Of a DNA stretch of 64,000 nt, positions 27,482 through 38,402 are shown piece after piece (position 1 is the stretch's first letter; each line of letters opens with the position of its first letter). The notes under the pieces were generated by a model. That model had not been told where the DNA came from. It worked only from the letters and a program-made list of their open reading frames with translations, and ran no database searches. The stretch is from Symsagittifera roscoffensis. Lineage: Eukaryota > Xenacoelomorpha > Acoela > Convolutidae. The stretch lies in the NCBI RefSeq assembly GCF_963678635.1, contig NC_087062.1:79983200-80047199 (forward strand). The letters run 5' to 3'. A program made the translations under genes and the position numbers.

Positions 27482-30420
27482 TCTTTATTTGTCACTTTCC
27501 TATGCCTACTCTTGACTCAATTGCAAGAGACCTTATAGTTTTATTAACAATAATAATGACACAACACAATAAATTTCACCAGATTCTATTAAATAGTGAC
27601 CACGAATCCCTGTATGTTGTCAGAGTACAGTTTGTATAAAATTTATTCACACTAGCCGATTATCGGTCCAAAGATCTGGAAACTAGCACAATATGATGTT
27701 ATCAGTCAATTTAAAAGATAGTGTAGTCTTTACCCAATCAAGCACAGTTTAGGTTGATTTAAAATCAAAAACAAAAAATATATATTGACACAATATGAAT
27801 GTATATATTAAAAAAAACGTATGCGTCTTGTACTCTTAGTCGGTCGCAGTACAATAGTCGAACCTGTCTTTTCAAAGAAAAAGCTTTCCCTGCTTGGTGC
27901 TGCACCAAACAGACAAAACTTTGAAGGCAGTAATTTTCTCAAGTGGGCGTCTATTGCACCCACCGAGTACTGTGTTACCTATCTGCCTTCGGACTGCCCG
28001 AGCTAGACCTACTAAAATCCTCAGGGCAGTCACTTTTCCCAAAAACGTATTATGTTTCAATCCACACCAATGAGTCACGCTCTTTTTAATTTAGACTTAG
28101 TGTCGCGAATATCCGAGTTCGGACCTGTTTTGTATTAGTCTGGTTCTTTTTGAGAGGCAAGTTACCAGTGCAGTCACTGATACCTAGCCTGTGTAATAAT
28201 AACCTAATACCTCTCGCTTTTTAGTCTTTCTTTCGTTTACCTAAGTCCTTAATAAAATAATACCCCTCCGGATTGGCACAAATAGGACCCTTCCGGACTG
28301 TCAGAATATGGACCCCTCCGGATTTGGACCCCTCCGAATTAGCAACTATAAGACCCTTCCGGATTCGGACCCCTCCGGTTTTGTGGAAAGTAGACCCCTC
28401 CGGATTCGGACCCCTCTGACTTTGAAAAATTTCGACCCCTCCGGATTGGGAGCCCTTAGCTCTGTCAAAGTAGCTTTTCGTAGTTTTCTTAATTTCAGCT
28501 TATACCCCTCCGGATACGTTCTGCGTTGCTTTTATGCTGTTTAGAATTAACTGGGAAGGGTATAGGGTCCTTTCCTAGACCCCTCCGGATTGAAGTTAAG
28601 GCACTTATTTGACAATTCACACTAACGGTGAAGGGTCTTATCACTTGCCTAATTTCGACTGTATTATGGTTGTCTTGTGCCTTAAGCCCTCCCTCTTTGT
28701 CTAGAACTGTCCTAAGTTACTTAGTTCAATCGCTATCAACTTTTGGTAGAGGTATAAGGGTTTTTCAGAAAAATTTATAAAACGTGAAGGGTGTACCCCT
28801 CCGGATTTGTGTAATTTGCTAAAAACAATCTCAAAAAATTTTCTCGCTCGCTTTTCCGAAAAATTTCTAATCCTATTAGTAAGCTCAGCTAATTTCTGAT
28901 CTATTGGTACCAAGATCAACTCGATATGATCAGTAGTTCCAAAGTTATTAACCAAAACGTCTTTTTTCCGAACTCAAAAAATTTTCTCTCTTATAGGTTC
29001 CGCCTAACTTTTTCCGCAAATCTGGTCCTTTCGACCTAAAAATTATTGATCCGAGCTCAGAAGGCCTATACTCTTCTAGTTCAATGCAAAAGACCCGATC
29101 TAAAACGCTATTGTAGAAAAAATTTGCGAAAAACTATGCTACCTGGACCCCTCCGGATTGATGAATCCACCAAATCAAACACGTTATGTTCGATTTCTCT
29201 GCAACCCGGAAGGCTTTCGGGTAGCGGATTTTAAGACTTGTAGATTCACTAGTGGACGTTGTCCGAACAACTATTTTTACTGTCCTACCTCAAAAATTTC
29301 AAAAAATTTTCTAAATTTTTAGTGTTTCTTACTATCAAAAATTGGGAAAATTTGGTTTTTGGTACCAAACTAGTTCCAACCACTTCCGAACTAAAGTTAA
29401 CCGGTTCTACTTATTACAGTAGTGCAGTTACGATGTAACACACTAACTTAGCGCTTTTTTCCGTTTCAAAAAATATCGATATCTCAAAACTTGTGGGGGG
29501 GATCAAAATATCGCTATTTTGACCCTAAAAACCGGTCTGTTTTCGTTGTTTTTCACTGAAAAACGATATATGACTATTAATATAGGCTATATGAATAATA
29601 ATATTAGTAATACTATACCCCTCCGGGTTTGTTTATTTTCCGAATTAAGGTGCTTAACTCGGATATTCGCAGTTCGGTGAAGGGTCACTACAGTGCAGCA
29701 CTGTCGAGCCCCCCACAGATTACTATCTTACTTTTTGTACCAAAAGGGATACAAAACTTGTTAACGATACCCAACAGTCGATTGTTGTTGTCGTTGAGCC
29801 CCTTCTTGTTGCTCCTTGAACTGCTTGCCGGATCGGTCTTCACCCAAGACCCTTCCGAATTGAGCGCAAATCAGCTGACCCTTCCGGATTGAGCGCAATT
29901 TATCATTAACTTGCTTAAATGCTCAAATAGCCCTACAGTACAAGCCTCACAAACGGGCCTCAAAATTGATCGTAACGATCCTGACTGATATAAATGCCTG
30001 TAACAACAATATATCTATTAACAACAAACGGGGGGGTTGAATCACATCTTGTCTGGGGGGATGATTTCTACTGATTTTTTATTTTTTTTACTGTTTTTGG
30101 TTTTTTCGGTTATTTTTTATGTTTTTTGTTTTTCTTGGGTACTATACTACTTTTTGTTTGGTTTTACTTATATCTTTAAATGTTTTTGGTCACAAACCAC
30201 TCAGGGGACGAGGGGTTCGCGATTCCCCCCACCCTTCCTGGTTCATGAATTTTCGGTCTTAACTAGGTTAAAAAACTATTCACGGCAATCCGGAAGGCTT
30301 CCGCGTTCCGAACTACCCTTCCGCCCCGGCAGTTTAGGCCTATTAAGGGCGTTAATGTGAGCATCCGCTCGGCGCGGAGTGCTCGTTAACGGTTCCGCCG
30401 GTCATGATGTTACGAAAGAA
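27482..30420 (-). other. E1 leader (5' untranslated region) with CCGG-centred repeats
   Basis: 2.9 kb between the PBS and Gag without coding motifs. It carries about 17 copies of a motif read on the plus strand as ACCC[CT]TCCGGATT, dense at 28262-28452 and scattered at about 28504, 28579, 28796, 29148, 29619, 29850 and 29879. It also has a T-rich tract at 30070-30180 (A-rich in the transcript). The same leader is in E2 and, decayed, in E3, so it is an element part. Packaging or translational-control roles are possible but not shown. Confidence 0.8.
28262..28452 (-). repeat. Dense cluster of CCGG-centred leader repeats
   Basis: About ten units of GACCCCTCCGGATT or close variants lie within 190 bases, separated by 6-20 unrelated bases. 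The E2 cluster (about 50485-50665) has a different number and arrangement of units, so the array turns over. Confidence 0.75.
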
Positions 30421-30438
30421 TAACACCCAGGAGCGCCA
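30421..30438 (-). promoter_or_regulatory. E1 primer-binding site, probably tRNA-Asn
   Basis: On the minus strand TGGCGCTCCTGGGTGTTA begins 12 bases inside the 5' LTR. It would pair with a tRNA ending CACCCAGGAGCGCCA, the layout of tRNA-Asn(GUU) 3' ends as I recall them. The 12-base offset and the CTCCTGGGTGTTA core are also present in E2 and E3. No tRNA gene is in the window to confirm it. Confidence 0.55.
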
Positions 30439-30450
30439 TAAAAACATACA

Positions 30451-31283
30451 TGTAACATTCGCCCGGAAGATACATATCGACGGATAACAAAACTAAGTCT
30501 TAAGACGACTGGCTAGCGTCTAAACAGAGCTTTGCATGTTTTTCACCGTCTCTACCAAGCCAGTACTTTTCGGTGGTCTTTCTTACATCGGGTCGACAAA
30601 AACGTTACTGCTCTCCGGCTTCGACCAGAACGCTCAAATTAACTGAATTACATGCAAAAATAGTGAGCTCATGGCTGGGTCTCTGTATCCCCAGACCACG
30701 AGGTCACTCCTAAAAACAGGGCTACTACTTATTATATTACTATTGTTTTTGTTCAGTAGATAAAAACCATCATCTCCATCGAAGATGGATCAACCCTTTC
30801 CCCCAACTCCTAGCACCTCATCCTTGTCAAAACTAATCAAAATATCAGTTAAATTCAAGTCTCCTTACTCTTGATTTCTTGCTAATCCGGAAGGCTGGTT
30901 CTCACCCTTCACCGTTGTTGGCAACGGCCTTGCAACTATTGTAGCAGCACAATAGTTGCAACTTGGAACGTTCTCCGCTATTCTGTAGTTCGTTGTCGTT
31001 TTTCTTTAACCTCGATTTTCGTTCTGTTCGCAATCACAGATAAAAGTTGTTCTGTTTTTCACTCGCTTTTTGTTAAAATGGCCGTTTCAGCATTTCTCAG
31101 AAATGTGACGTCATCATTCGAATTTTTGAAAATTTAAAATACTAGAATATTCTAGCCCTCACCGTTTGGCTAAACGTTCCAATAACGTCGCTAATCCTTC
31201 GAAATCATCAACTCGGAAGGCTTACTGCTCAAAATTCGAATCCTGCATAAATTGCATTTTGGCCATTCTGGTCGAATGTCACA
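30451..31283 (-). repeat. E1 5' LTR
   Basis: This 833-base LTR is almost identical to 6313-7235 except that about 90 bases are missing where TTCAAGTC joins to TCCTTACTC. The deleted stretch is bounded by TCAAG on both sides in the intact LTR. Confidence 0.95.
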
Positions 31284-31367
31284 AAACTAGATGAACAAAA
31301 ATTTTCGTATGTCTCGATAAAAAAGAACTAAGGGCCCAGCTAAAGCTGGAGGTACTTGCTTGATAAC

Positions 31368-32323
31368 GAATTTTCTATACTGATGCGGCACGAAAGTGTA
31401 ACATTCGCCCGGAAGTACATATCGACGGAAAATACAGCTAGGTTCTAAAACGACTGGCTAGCGTCTGAACACAGCTCTACATGCTTTTCACCGTCTCTGC
31501 CAAAGCACGTTCTTTCGGTGGTTTTCCTAACATCGGGTCGACAAAACGTTACTGCTTTCCGGCTTCGACAGAACGCTCAAATTAACTGAACTATATGCAA
31601 AAATAGTGAGCTCATGTCTGAATCTCAGTATCCCCAGACCACGAGGTCACTCCTAAAAACAGGGCTACTACCATTTATTATATTACTATTGTTTTTGTTC
31701 AGTAGATAAAAATCATCATCTCCATCGAAGATGGATCAACCCTTTCCCTCACTCCTAGCTTCTCATTCTCTGAAAATGAATCTGGATGTTAATTAAATTC
31801 AACTCAGGACATGACCAGGAAGCTAAAAGTTTATATACAGCAGTTTGTATATAATCAGGGGAATCAGGGGAAATAGCACTCCTATTTCTTTCCGGAAGGC
31901 TGGACACGCCGTCCCAACACCCTTCCCCTTTCTGGGGTTCTACGTTGTAAAGATTGTAGCGGCACAATCGTTACAACTCGGAATGGTTCCTGACAAATTC
32001 CAATCACAGTTTGAATCTGTTGTCGTTTTCTCTTAGTTGTTTTCACTGCAACTATTGTTGTTCTGTTTCGCCGTTTCAGTGTGTGCGAAATATAAAAAGT
32101 TTAGGTCTCGCACACGCCCAAATCGAAATTTTAAAAGTTAGCATGTCAGTTAAAACCAACCCTTCCCGTATCGTCTAATCGTTAATACAACGCTGCTAAT
32201 CCATTAAAATCATCAATCTTCCAGGTTAGATGTCCTTTTTCAGACCGATAAAATTTCGATTGCGAAACTGCATTTTCTTACATTTGAAAATAAGGAATTT
32301 TCCATACTGATGCGGCACGAAAG
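31368..32323 (-). repeat. Diverged lone LTR flanked by 29-bp direct repeats
   Basis: The segment 31397-32294 starts TGTAACATTCGCCCGG and follows the E1 LTR with many substitutions and indels, but lacks the terminal GAATGTCACA. It sits between two copies of a 29-base sequence containing ATACTGATGCGGCACGAAAG (31368-31396 and 32295-32323), with one mismatch. It is an older family member, probably solo. Confidence 0.7.
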
Positions 32324-33299
32324 ATGTGATTTCAAAAATTGGACTTTGCCTGCAACCTTGGTTGTTTCTCTTCTGAAATAAGTTAATTAGATTAGTTTAT
32401 TTAAAAATTCTGAAGATGCACATAGTTGCGAAAACGTTTGAAATTTACTTTATAACAAAAATTTCTGAAAAAAGTGAGTTTAAAAAAAAAGATTTTAAAA
32501 AGCTCGATATAATCAATTTTCACTAGGAGATAACAAAAAAATCAAAGTTTTTTGAACAACGGTCCAAAGTTCTGAATACAATCAAAAGAATTTCTAATAA
32601 CCACAACATTTCTCTGCAAAACTCAGGAGTGGCCGCTTAAGCAGAAAAGACCCCCAAAACTGGGTTTCTCGATTAAAAACAACCTGAGAATTGGACCAGG
32701 ATTTTTCGCTTCACGTCAATAAGTTTCCAAAAACTGTCAAGTTTCAAAATTTTGATTTGTTTGAAGGCCATTTTTTCTTTGAATTACACTGGGCATAGCC
32801 AATTAAAAAGTTGGGCGTTCTGTTCATTCTATTACTGTTATGATTTATGAGCAGGCAGGAAATTTAGCGAGAAACGTCAAAAAAACATTGACATTTCGGA
32901 GAATCATAGCTTTTCATGACTTCTGATACTACCAGTCTTTATCAGTAGTTCCCGCTTTTTAGTGTTTCAGGATTTCCTTTTGTCTGAGTGCAATTGCTAT
33001 TTTCACTCAAAGATACCACTTTAGTTTTAAATATGTTTTCAAAATTATATGAAAAAAATGTTTCGTTGGTCAGTTTCCCTAGGCATAATAACCTTATTAA
33101 CAACTCACCAAAAAACGCTTCCTCGTTGTCCTTGATGGGGATAGGTATTTTGTTTTCACGAGTAAATTACCTAACAAAAACATTAAAATTATGATTATCA
33201 TCATCAGGGTCTTTATAGAATAAATATTACCCGAAAAGCTAAGGCGCTCACCATTCATTTGGTTTTCTAGTAAAATACCGTTTATTACTTTCCGTTCAG
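32324..33299. other. AT-rich DNA with no recognised gene
   Basis: I see no domain, RNA gene or family repeat. It may contain the 3' end or LTR of the gypsy relic that lies to its right, but no LTR boundary was visible. Confidence 0.4.
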
Positions 33300-34340
33300 T
33301 TTTTTGATGCCTCATCATTATCTTTTAAGGAGCTAACTGCTTTTAATTGCGATTCTGTTTTCGTTTTTTTTGGTGATTTGGGGGATGCTTTATTTCCAAA
33401 ACTTCTCCTTGATTCGATGGTGGATAACTAGTTTTATCCTCTGCAGATGTTGATGTAGCAGTCGGTTCTTCAATATCCAAGACTTCCGATAAGAACTGAG
33501 CTGATCGGAATTTATCCCTCAAGATGTTGCTAGTAGATTCTCTTTTTGGTCACGTTTTGGGAAACTCAGCAAATATGCAAATTATTTGCTTGTTTCTCTG
33601 TTTCCTTTTTTTGTTTTGTTCTTGGCGCAATTTTTGTGACCTACCGCTTCTTGAGCGCTTACTTTTGTTCATTCATGGAAAGCCTCTAAAACATCAAAAT
33701 AAAACTTTTTAATGTTTCTCAGATTTTTCGTCTTCGATCACAACATTTAGATCGTTTTCAATTGTTTGATTATGTGTGGTTTTTTATAGTGAGACTTAAA
33801 CTTTTTTCTGTCCCTGGCAAAGTGTAGGCTTAAAAAGTAGTGTTTTGTTGTTCACGCCATACTAAGACCCGTATTGTTTTCTGTTGTAGTAGGTTTTTTG
33901 TAGTTCTGTTTCGACATGTATCGTATCGCCACAAGTTCATTTCTTGTTTGCAACACAAAATTTTGAAATTGTGATGATGAAGTTTGATAACTTGTCGCTG
34001 AGCAAATTTGATGGCCAGCCATAACGTGAAATCCGATTATCAATAAAAATCTTAGCTACTCTCTCGGCTTTTTGGTTTTGTAATGGTACTACTTTGTACC
34101 ATTTTGGAAAATGGTCTCCAATTAGAAGAATGTACTTAAGCCCTACAGATTCCGGTACTAATCTTATGATATCCAGTGCTACCTGCCAAAATGGATGACT
34201 TGGTTTTCGTGTCTGTAGTAGATGCACATGTTTCTGGCTATGTTTCCTTTTGGCTGCACGTTTTTCACAGCTATTGACCCAATCCTTTATACCTCTGCTC
34301 ATTCCAGGCCAGTAATTTTTTTTTGAGTTCGTTCAAATTT
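33300..34340 (-). pseudogene. Gypsy relic: integrase and C-terminal tail
   Basis: Decayed integrase of a different Ty3/gypsy lineage. YWPGMSRGIKDWVNSCEKRA, near 34320-34240, is the end of the zinc finger. Core pieces WQVALDII (first Asp) and NLLSDKLSNF (second Asp) are present. The Glu region has run into frameshifts. A basic and acidic tail continues with several stops to about 33300. It reads on the minus strand, as do the RNase H and RT relics to its right. Confidence 0.75.
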
Positions 34341-34659
34341 TTTATTTGTGACCAAACTGTCCACCAGATATGTGTAGCAAAACGAACTTATTCTCCAAAA
34401 ACGTCATAGTCATTCCAATTTGTAAAACGAGGTACTTAGTGAGTCGTTTTCAATGAGCAAATTTTCGAAATTGATTCAAAATTTCCATACTGTATTTATG
34501 GAGCCACTTGTTTGCCTTTTCTCCGGATCTCTTCATTTTGTACCCAACTCTGCGCTTTTCTTATTTTTTTTGATATAAATTGAACCGTTTGCAATTCCAA
34601 ATCAGGAGTTTTTGGTGCTTGTTCCCAGATATTGCTAGAAATATCTGCTGTTTTTCCTA

Positions 34660-34900
34660 TTTGATTAACCACTTAATCAGTGGTTGTTGGAGCTCTTGAT
34701 AAACAGTCTGCATGTGGAATTTTGTTTACCGCCTCTTGCTTGATTTCGAGTTGGAACTGCTCTAGTTTTTTCCAACCTTCTAGCTATTATACCGTCCGAC
34801 TCCTTGAAGCTATAAGGCCCATTTAGTGCTCTGTGTTCAGTAAAAATTAAAAATTTTCGTCCCAATAAAAGGAGTCCTAATAACAACCCAGTTGATTGAT
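34660..34900 (-). pseudogene. Gypsy relic: RNase H
   Basis: LLGRKFLIFTEHRAL is the RNase H strand that normally reads F.I.TDH.AL, with the Asp replaced by Glu. A second frame gives NKIPHADCLSRAP, the terminal NxxADxLSR motif. One frameshift separates the two. Confidence 0.7.
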
Positions 34901-34929
34901 ATTGTCAGGCTCTTTCATGTGCTTGATTG

Positions 34930-35640
34930 CGTTTATTTTTTCCGGACCAACTTCACGCCGATGTTCGACACAAAAGGCCCAAGAAACTGAATGTTCTTTT
35001 GAAACAATTTGTATATCGATTTAGGTACACCAACGCAATTTTGTATGATAGTCCGCTTAGTTTTAAATCCATTTTTTTTTTGAAATGCTCCTGGCGCTGA
35101 AGCAAGACCCATCAATAGTCTTTTCTCACTTAAAGAGACATATCGGCGTTACGAAGGCTGTAAGAATTTGCGAGTCTTCATCTAGTGCCATATAAAAGTA
35201 ACCAGAATTTAAATCAATTCTAGTGAAGATCATGTTGCCGTCCAACGAGTCAATGACATCACTTATCTTTGGCGCGGACCAGCTTGGGTTTTTGGTCCGA
35301 CTGTTTATCTTCTATAATCAACTAACAATCTGTGGAATGCATCTTTTTCTGAACAAATGTTGAATATGCTGCCCAATTTGAGTGGAATGGTTCAACTAGG
35401 TTGCCTTTTTCTAAATCTTTTGCGATATTTTTTATGGCTTTTTGCTTTTCAAAGCTCATACTCTCGTATGCCCGCCGAAAGGGTTTTGAATCAGCATTTA
35501 ATTTGATTTTGTGCTTGTGTCTATCAAAAAATCTTAAGTTCGATGAACTGCGTGAAAAATTTGGTTTCGTCCATCAAACATTATCTGTACCATACTCTTT
35601 TCTGCTGATGAAAATTGTGCAGCATCCAGCGTAGCATGTT
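34930..35640 (-). pseudogene. Gypsy relic: reverse transcriptase
   Basis: FTRIDLNSGYFYMALDEDS (about 35220-35165) is the RT palm motif with its catalytic Asp. MGLASAPGAFQ follows after a frameshift. The YxDD catalytic loop is not present between it and VGVPKSIYKLFQKNIQFLGP, so that part has been deleted. Confidence 0.75.
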
Positions 35641-35749
35641 TGCCTTATTAAAAGTGCTACTGATGCAGTGGTTGTTGTTTGCTGATAAAAAGACAGTTTG
35701 CTTGAATCTGATTTTTCAAATCGTTGTAACAAGCGACTTCGCTGTCATG

Positions 35750-35899
35750 ATGTATGTTAATAGCCTAATTTGGCATGTTTAGTACCTGCAAGAAACTTTT
35801 TTCTTGTCTTACACTTATCAAGGAATCAGCTACAAGTAGTCCGGTTTTTTCTTTGAACTCTTGTAGGCCTTCCATTAAACGTTTTTGGCTATTGAGGAT
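35750..35899 (-). pseudogene. Gypsy relic: protease-RT linker, left side of the E2 insertion
   Basis: An open frame reads up to the edge of E2 (LMEGLQEFKEKTGLLVADS) and resembles the protease-RT linker of gypsy elements. It continues in frame with the protease relic on the far side of E2 (53613 onward). Confidence 0.6.
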
Positions 35900-36838
35900 T
35901 GTAACATTCGCCCGGAAGATACATATCGACGGATAACAAAACTAAGTCTTAAGACGACTGGCTAGCGTCTAAACAGAGCTTTGCATGTTTTTCACCGTCT
36001 CTACCAAGCCAGTACTTTTCGGTGGTCTTTTCTAACATCGGGTCGACAAAAACGTTACTGTTCTCCGGCTTCGACCAGAACGCTCAAATTAACTGAATTA
36101 CATGCAAAAATAGTGAGCTCATGGCTGGGTCTCAGTATCCCCAGACCACGAGGTCACTCCTAAAAACAGGGCTACTACTTATTATATTACTATTGTTTTT
36201 GTTCAGTAGATAAAAATCATCATCTCCATCGAAGATGGATCAACCCTTTCCCCCCCCCCCCAACTCTTAGCACCTCATCCTTGTCAAAACTAATCCAAAT
36301 ATCAATTAAATTCAAGTCAGGACATGACAGGATGCTAAAAGTTCTTATGAGTCAATAAAAGTTTTCCGTCCCGAGACCCTTCCGGATTCTTGAATCCGGT
36401 GAATCAAGCTCCTTAAGTTCGATTTCACGACAACACGGAAGGCTGGTTTCTTACCCTTCACCGTTGTTCGCAACGGCCTTGCAACTATTGTAGCAGCACA
36501 ATAGTTGCAACTCGGAAAGTTCTCTGCAATCTGCTGCTGTTTTTCTTCAATTTCGACTTCTTCAATTTCGATAAAGTTGTTCTCGTCAGCGCAACTAATG
36601 TTGTTGTGTTTTTTCTCTCGTTTCTTGTTAAAATGGCCGTTTCAGCATTTCTCAGAAATGTGACGTCATCATTCGAATTTTTGAAATTTTAAAATACTAG
36701 AATATTCCAGCCTTCACCGTTTGGCTAAACGTTCCAATAACGCCCTTAGTTCTTAAAAACCACCAATCCGGAAGGCTTACTGCTAAAATTCCGAATTCTG
36801 CAGAGATTGCATTTTTGACATTCTGGTCGAATGTCACA
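35900..36838 (-). repeat. E2 3' LTR
   Basis: 939 bases with the same termini as the E1 LTRs. It contains a 13-base C-run near 36246 that is shorter in the other E2 LTR. Confidence 0.95.
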
Positions 36839-36857
36839 TACTCCCCGGACAGTCCGG
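36839..36857 (-). promoter_or_regulatory. E2 putative polypurine tract and palindrome
   Basis: Same TACTCCCCGGACAGTCCGG as beside the E1 3' LTR (plus-strand reading), directly against the LTR end. Confidence 0.45.
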
Positions 36858-37658
36858 TCAATGTCCTCATTGAATCGCGCAATGTTCTAAATGGTTACAG
36901 TGTCATCGAACAGAATTTACAAAATGCACGAAATTACTTTTATCTACGTCACATCGACTCACTGCAGAATATAAATGGCATCATACTACATCACTATAGC
37001 CTTCAAATTCCTTCATTAATCTGCACATTGAGGATATGACTTAAGATAAAACATTTTTTCTGACTTCCAGTGTCAATGTCCCGATTAGAACTTTTTCTCC
37101 TAGATTTAAAAGGTGTTGGCTTGCAGGACAGTCCTGCCAACCAACAAGCTAAAATTATCCTACTATGCTCCTTCCCTTCGGAAATCTTGCTTGTTTATTG
37201 TCCTGAATATTAAAACTAAGAAACTTTGTGGTTAGAAAGAACAATGAAACAATCTCCCTCTTCGAGAGATTACTCAAGCCTTCCACATCACCACAAAGTG
37301 ATCAGTCTTCCTAAGTGATTAAAAACAATCATGCAGGCTGGAATATTTAAATATACTCTTCCCTCAAGCCTTTCTAAATAAATAATAAGTGAGTGTCTCT
37401 AAAGCCACTTCAACTAAAATCAAAATGCAAATTTATAAATGCAACAATTTCAAAACTCAACTAAATGTTTCAGTTTCCAATTACAACTTGGTTGCTTGGT
37501 TTCTCACTTGAGTTTTTCACACACATGAAACAATTCTGAGTTTTAAGTTTTTCTTCATCACTCCTTTGTTCTCTTCTTTTTTCGTCGTTTAGAAGTTCTA
37601 AAACTTCTAAATTCTTCTAAGTTTCTTTTTTGTTGCCTCTTGTTTTCTCGACCATTCA
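36858..37658 (-). other. E2 3' untranslated region
   Basis: Homologous to 7255-8056 of E1 with scattered differences; no gene. Confidence 0.65.
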
Positions 37659-38402
37659 TCAATGTTCCATTTCTTCCTCCTGTGATACTGACTCCGCACT
37701 TTCGGTTTCCGTGTCCTGTAGCACATCATTGGCTATCCTGACGCTGTTGGAAGCCGTCCTACAACACTTCTGCTCTTCTACCCTCTGTTTACAGCAAGGT
37801 AGGGGATCCACGTTGGATTCTCTGTTTCTGCAGAAACTGTTGTGGAGACACAACGTCACGTTTCTCTCCAAATCTTCTTTCAGCATCTCTGCCTTCTCAT
37901 TTCCACTACGCTCACTCGTCCTGGAAATCCTTTTCACGGCGGTGGTCACTGCATTCCGATGAGTCACGAGAGCTCGCTTGAAAGCTCCTGCCCCAATGTC
38001 CAGCTGATATTCACTGTACACCCTGCCGTGCTTCGACATATGCTTTTTCGCATACTCGTACAACCATGCAGTCATGTTGGCTCTGAACCATGGCATCAAC
38101 CGTTTTCTCGCCCATATCTTCTTCACTTCCATCGGAATGTTTAGAACTTTGCACATTGTCTCAAAAAGATCTAAATCTTTTAGACAATCTAATTTCCGCA
38201 ATTGTTCTCTCGTCGGCGCCTTCTGTCTATTATTTTCTCTCACATGAGCTTCCAGCCATCGTATCGCCATCATAACTCCCACTATCACTATTGTTACGGG
38301 CTGTGATGAATCTGGTAAACCCATGGAGAGCAGCTCTCCAGAGTCCCAGATCAACATCAGATTACTACGCATCAGAACAAACACACCATCATTGACTCCC
38401 AC
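37659..38402 (-). pseudogene. E2 remnant of the 1626-aa ORF (C-terminal ~240 aa)
   Basis: From MLIWDSGELLSMGL onward it matches the end of the E1 1626-aa protein, including RKRLMPWFRANMTAWLY and the Glu-rich C-terminus. The first ~12 residues come from an out-of-frame reading of the 600-aa ORF across the deletion junction at about 38368-38378. Confidence 0.8.

Larger units (their letters stand above)
6313..31283 (-). mobile_element. E1: 25-kb Ty3/gypsy-like LTR retrotransposon with accessory ORFs
   Basis: The element is bounded by LTRs beginning TGTAACATTCG and ending CGAATGTCACA (an 11-bp terminal inverted repeat with one mismatch), with all coding on the minus strand. Order 5'->3': LTR 31283-30451, PBS, leader, Gag, PR-RT-RNase H, linker, integrase plus macro domain, 600-aa SGNH-like ORF, 705-aa ORF, copied pol piece, 1626-aa ORF, 3' UTR, LTR 7235-6313. 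The PR-RT-RH-INT order is that of Ty3/gypsy elements. The flanks share only AAA (6310-6312 and 31284-31286). The two LTRs are nearly identical apart from a 90-base deletion in the right one, so insertion was recent. Three in-frame stops interrupt Gag-Pol. Confidence 0.93.

Noticed and set aside
28262-28452. Regularly repeated motif suggesting a CRISPR array
   Set aside because: The genome is eukaryotic, the units are about 14 bases with irregular short gaps, and the region is the leader of a retroelement.
31284-31367. Treating E1 and the diverged LTR at 31397 as one element with a double LTR
   Set aside because: The second LTR is far more diverged and has its own 29-bp flanking repeats, so it is an independent older insertion.
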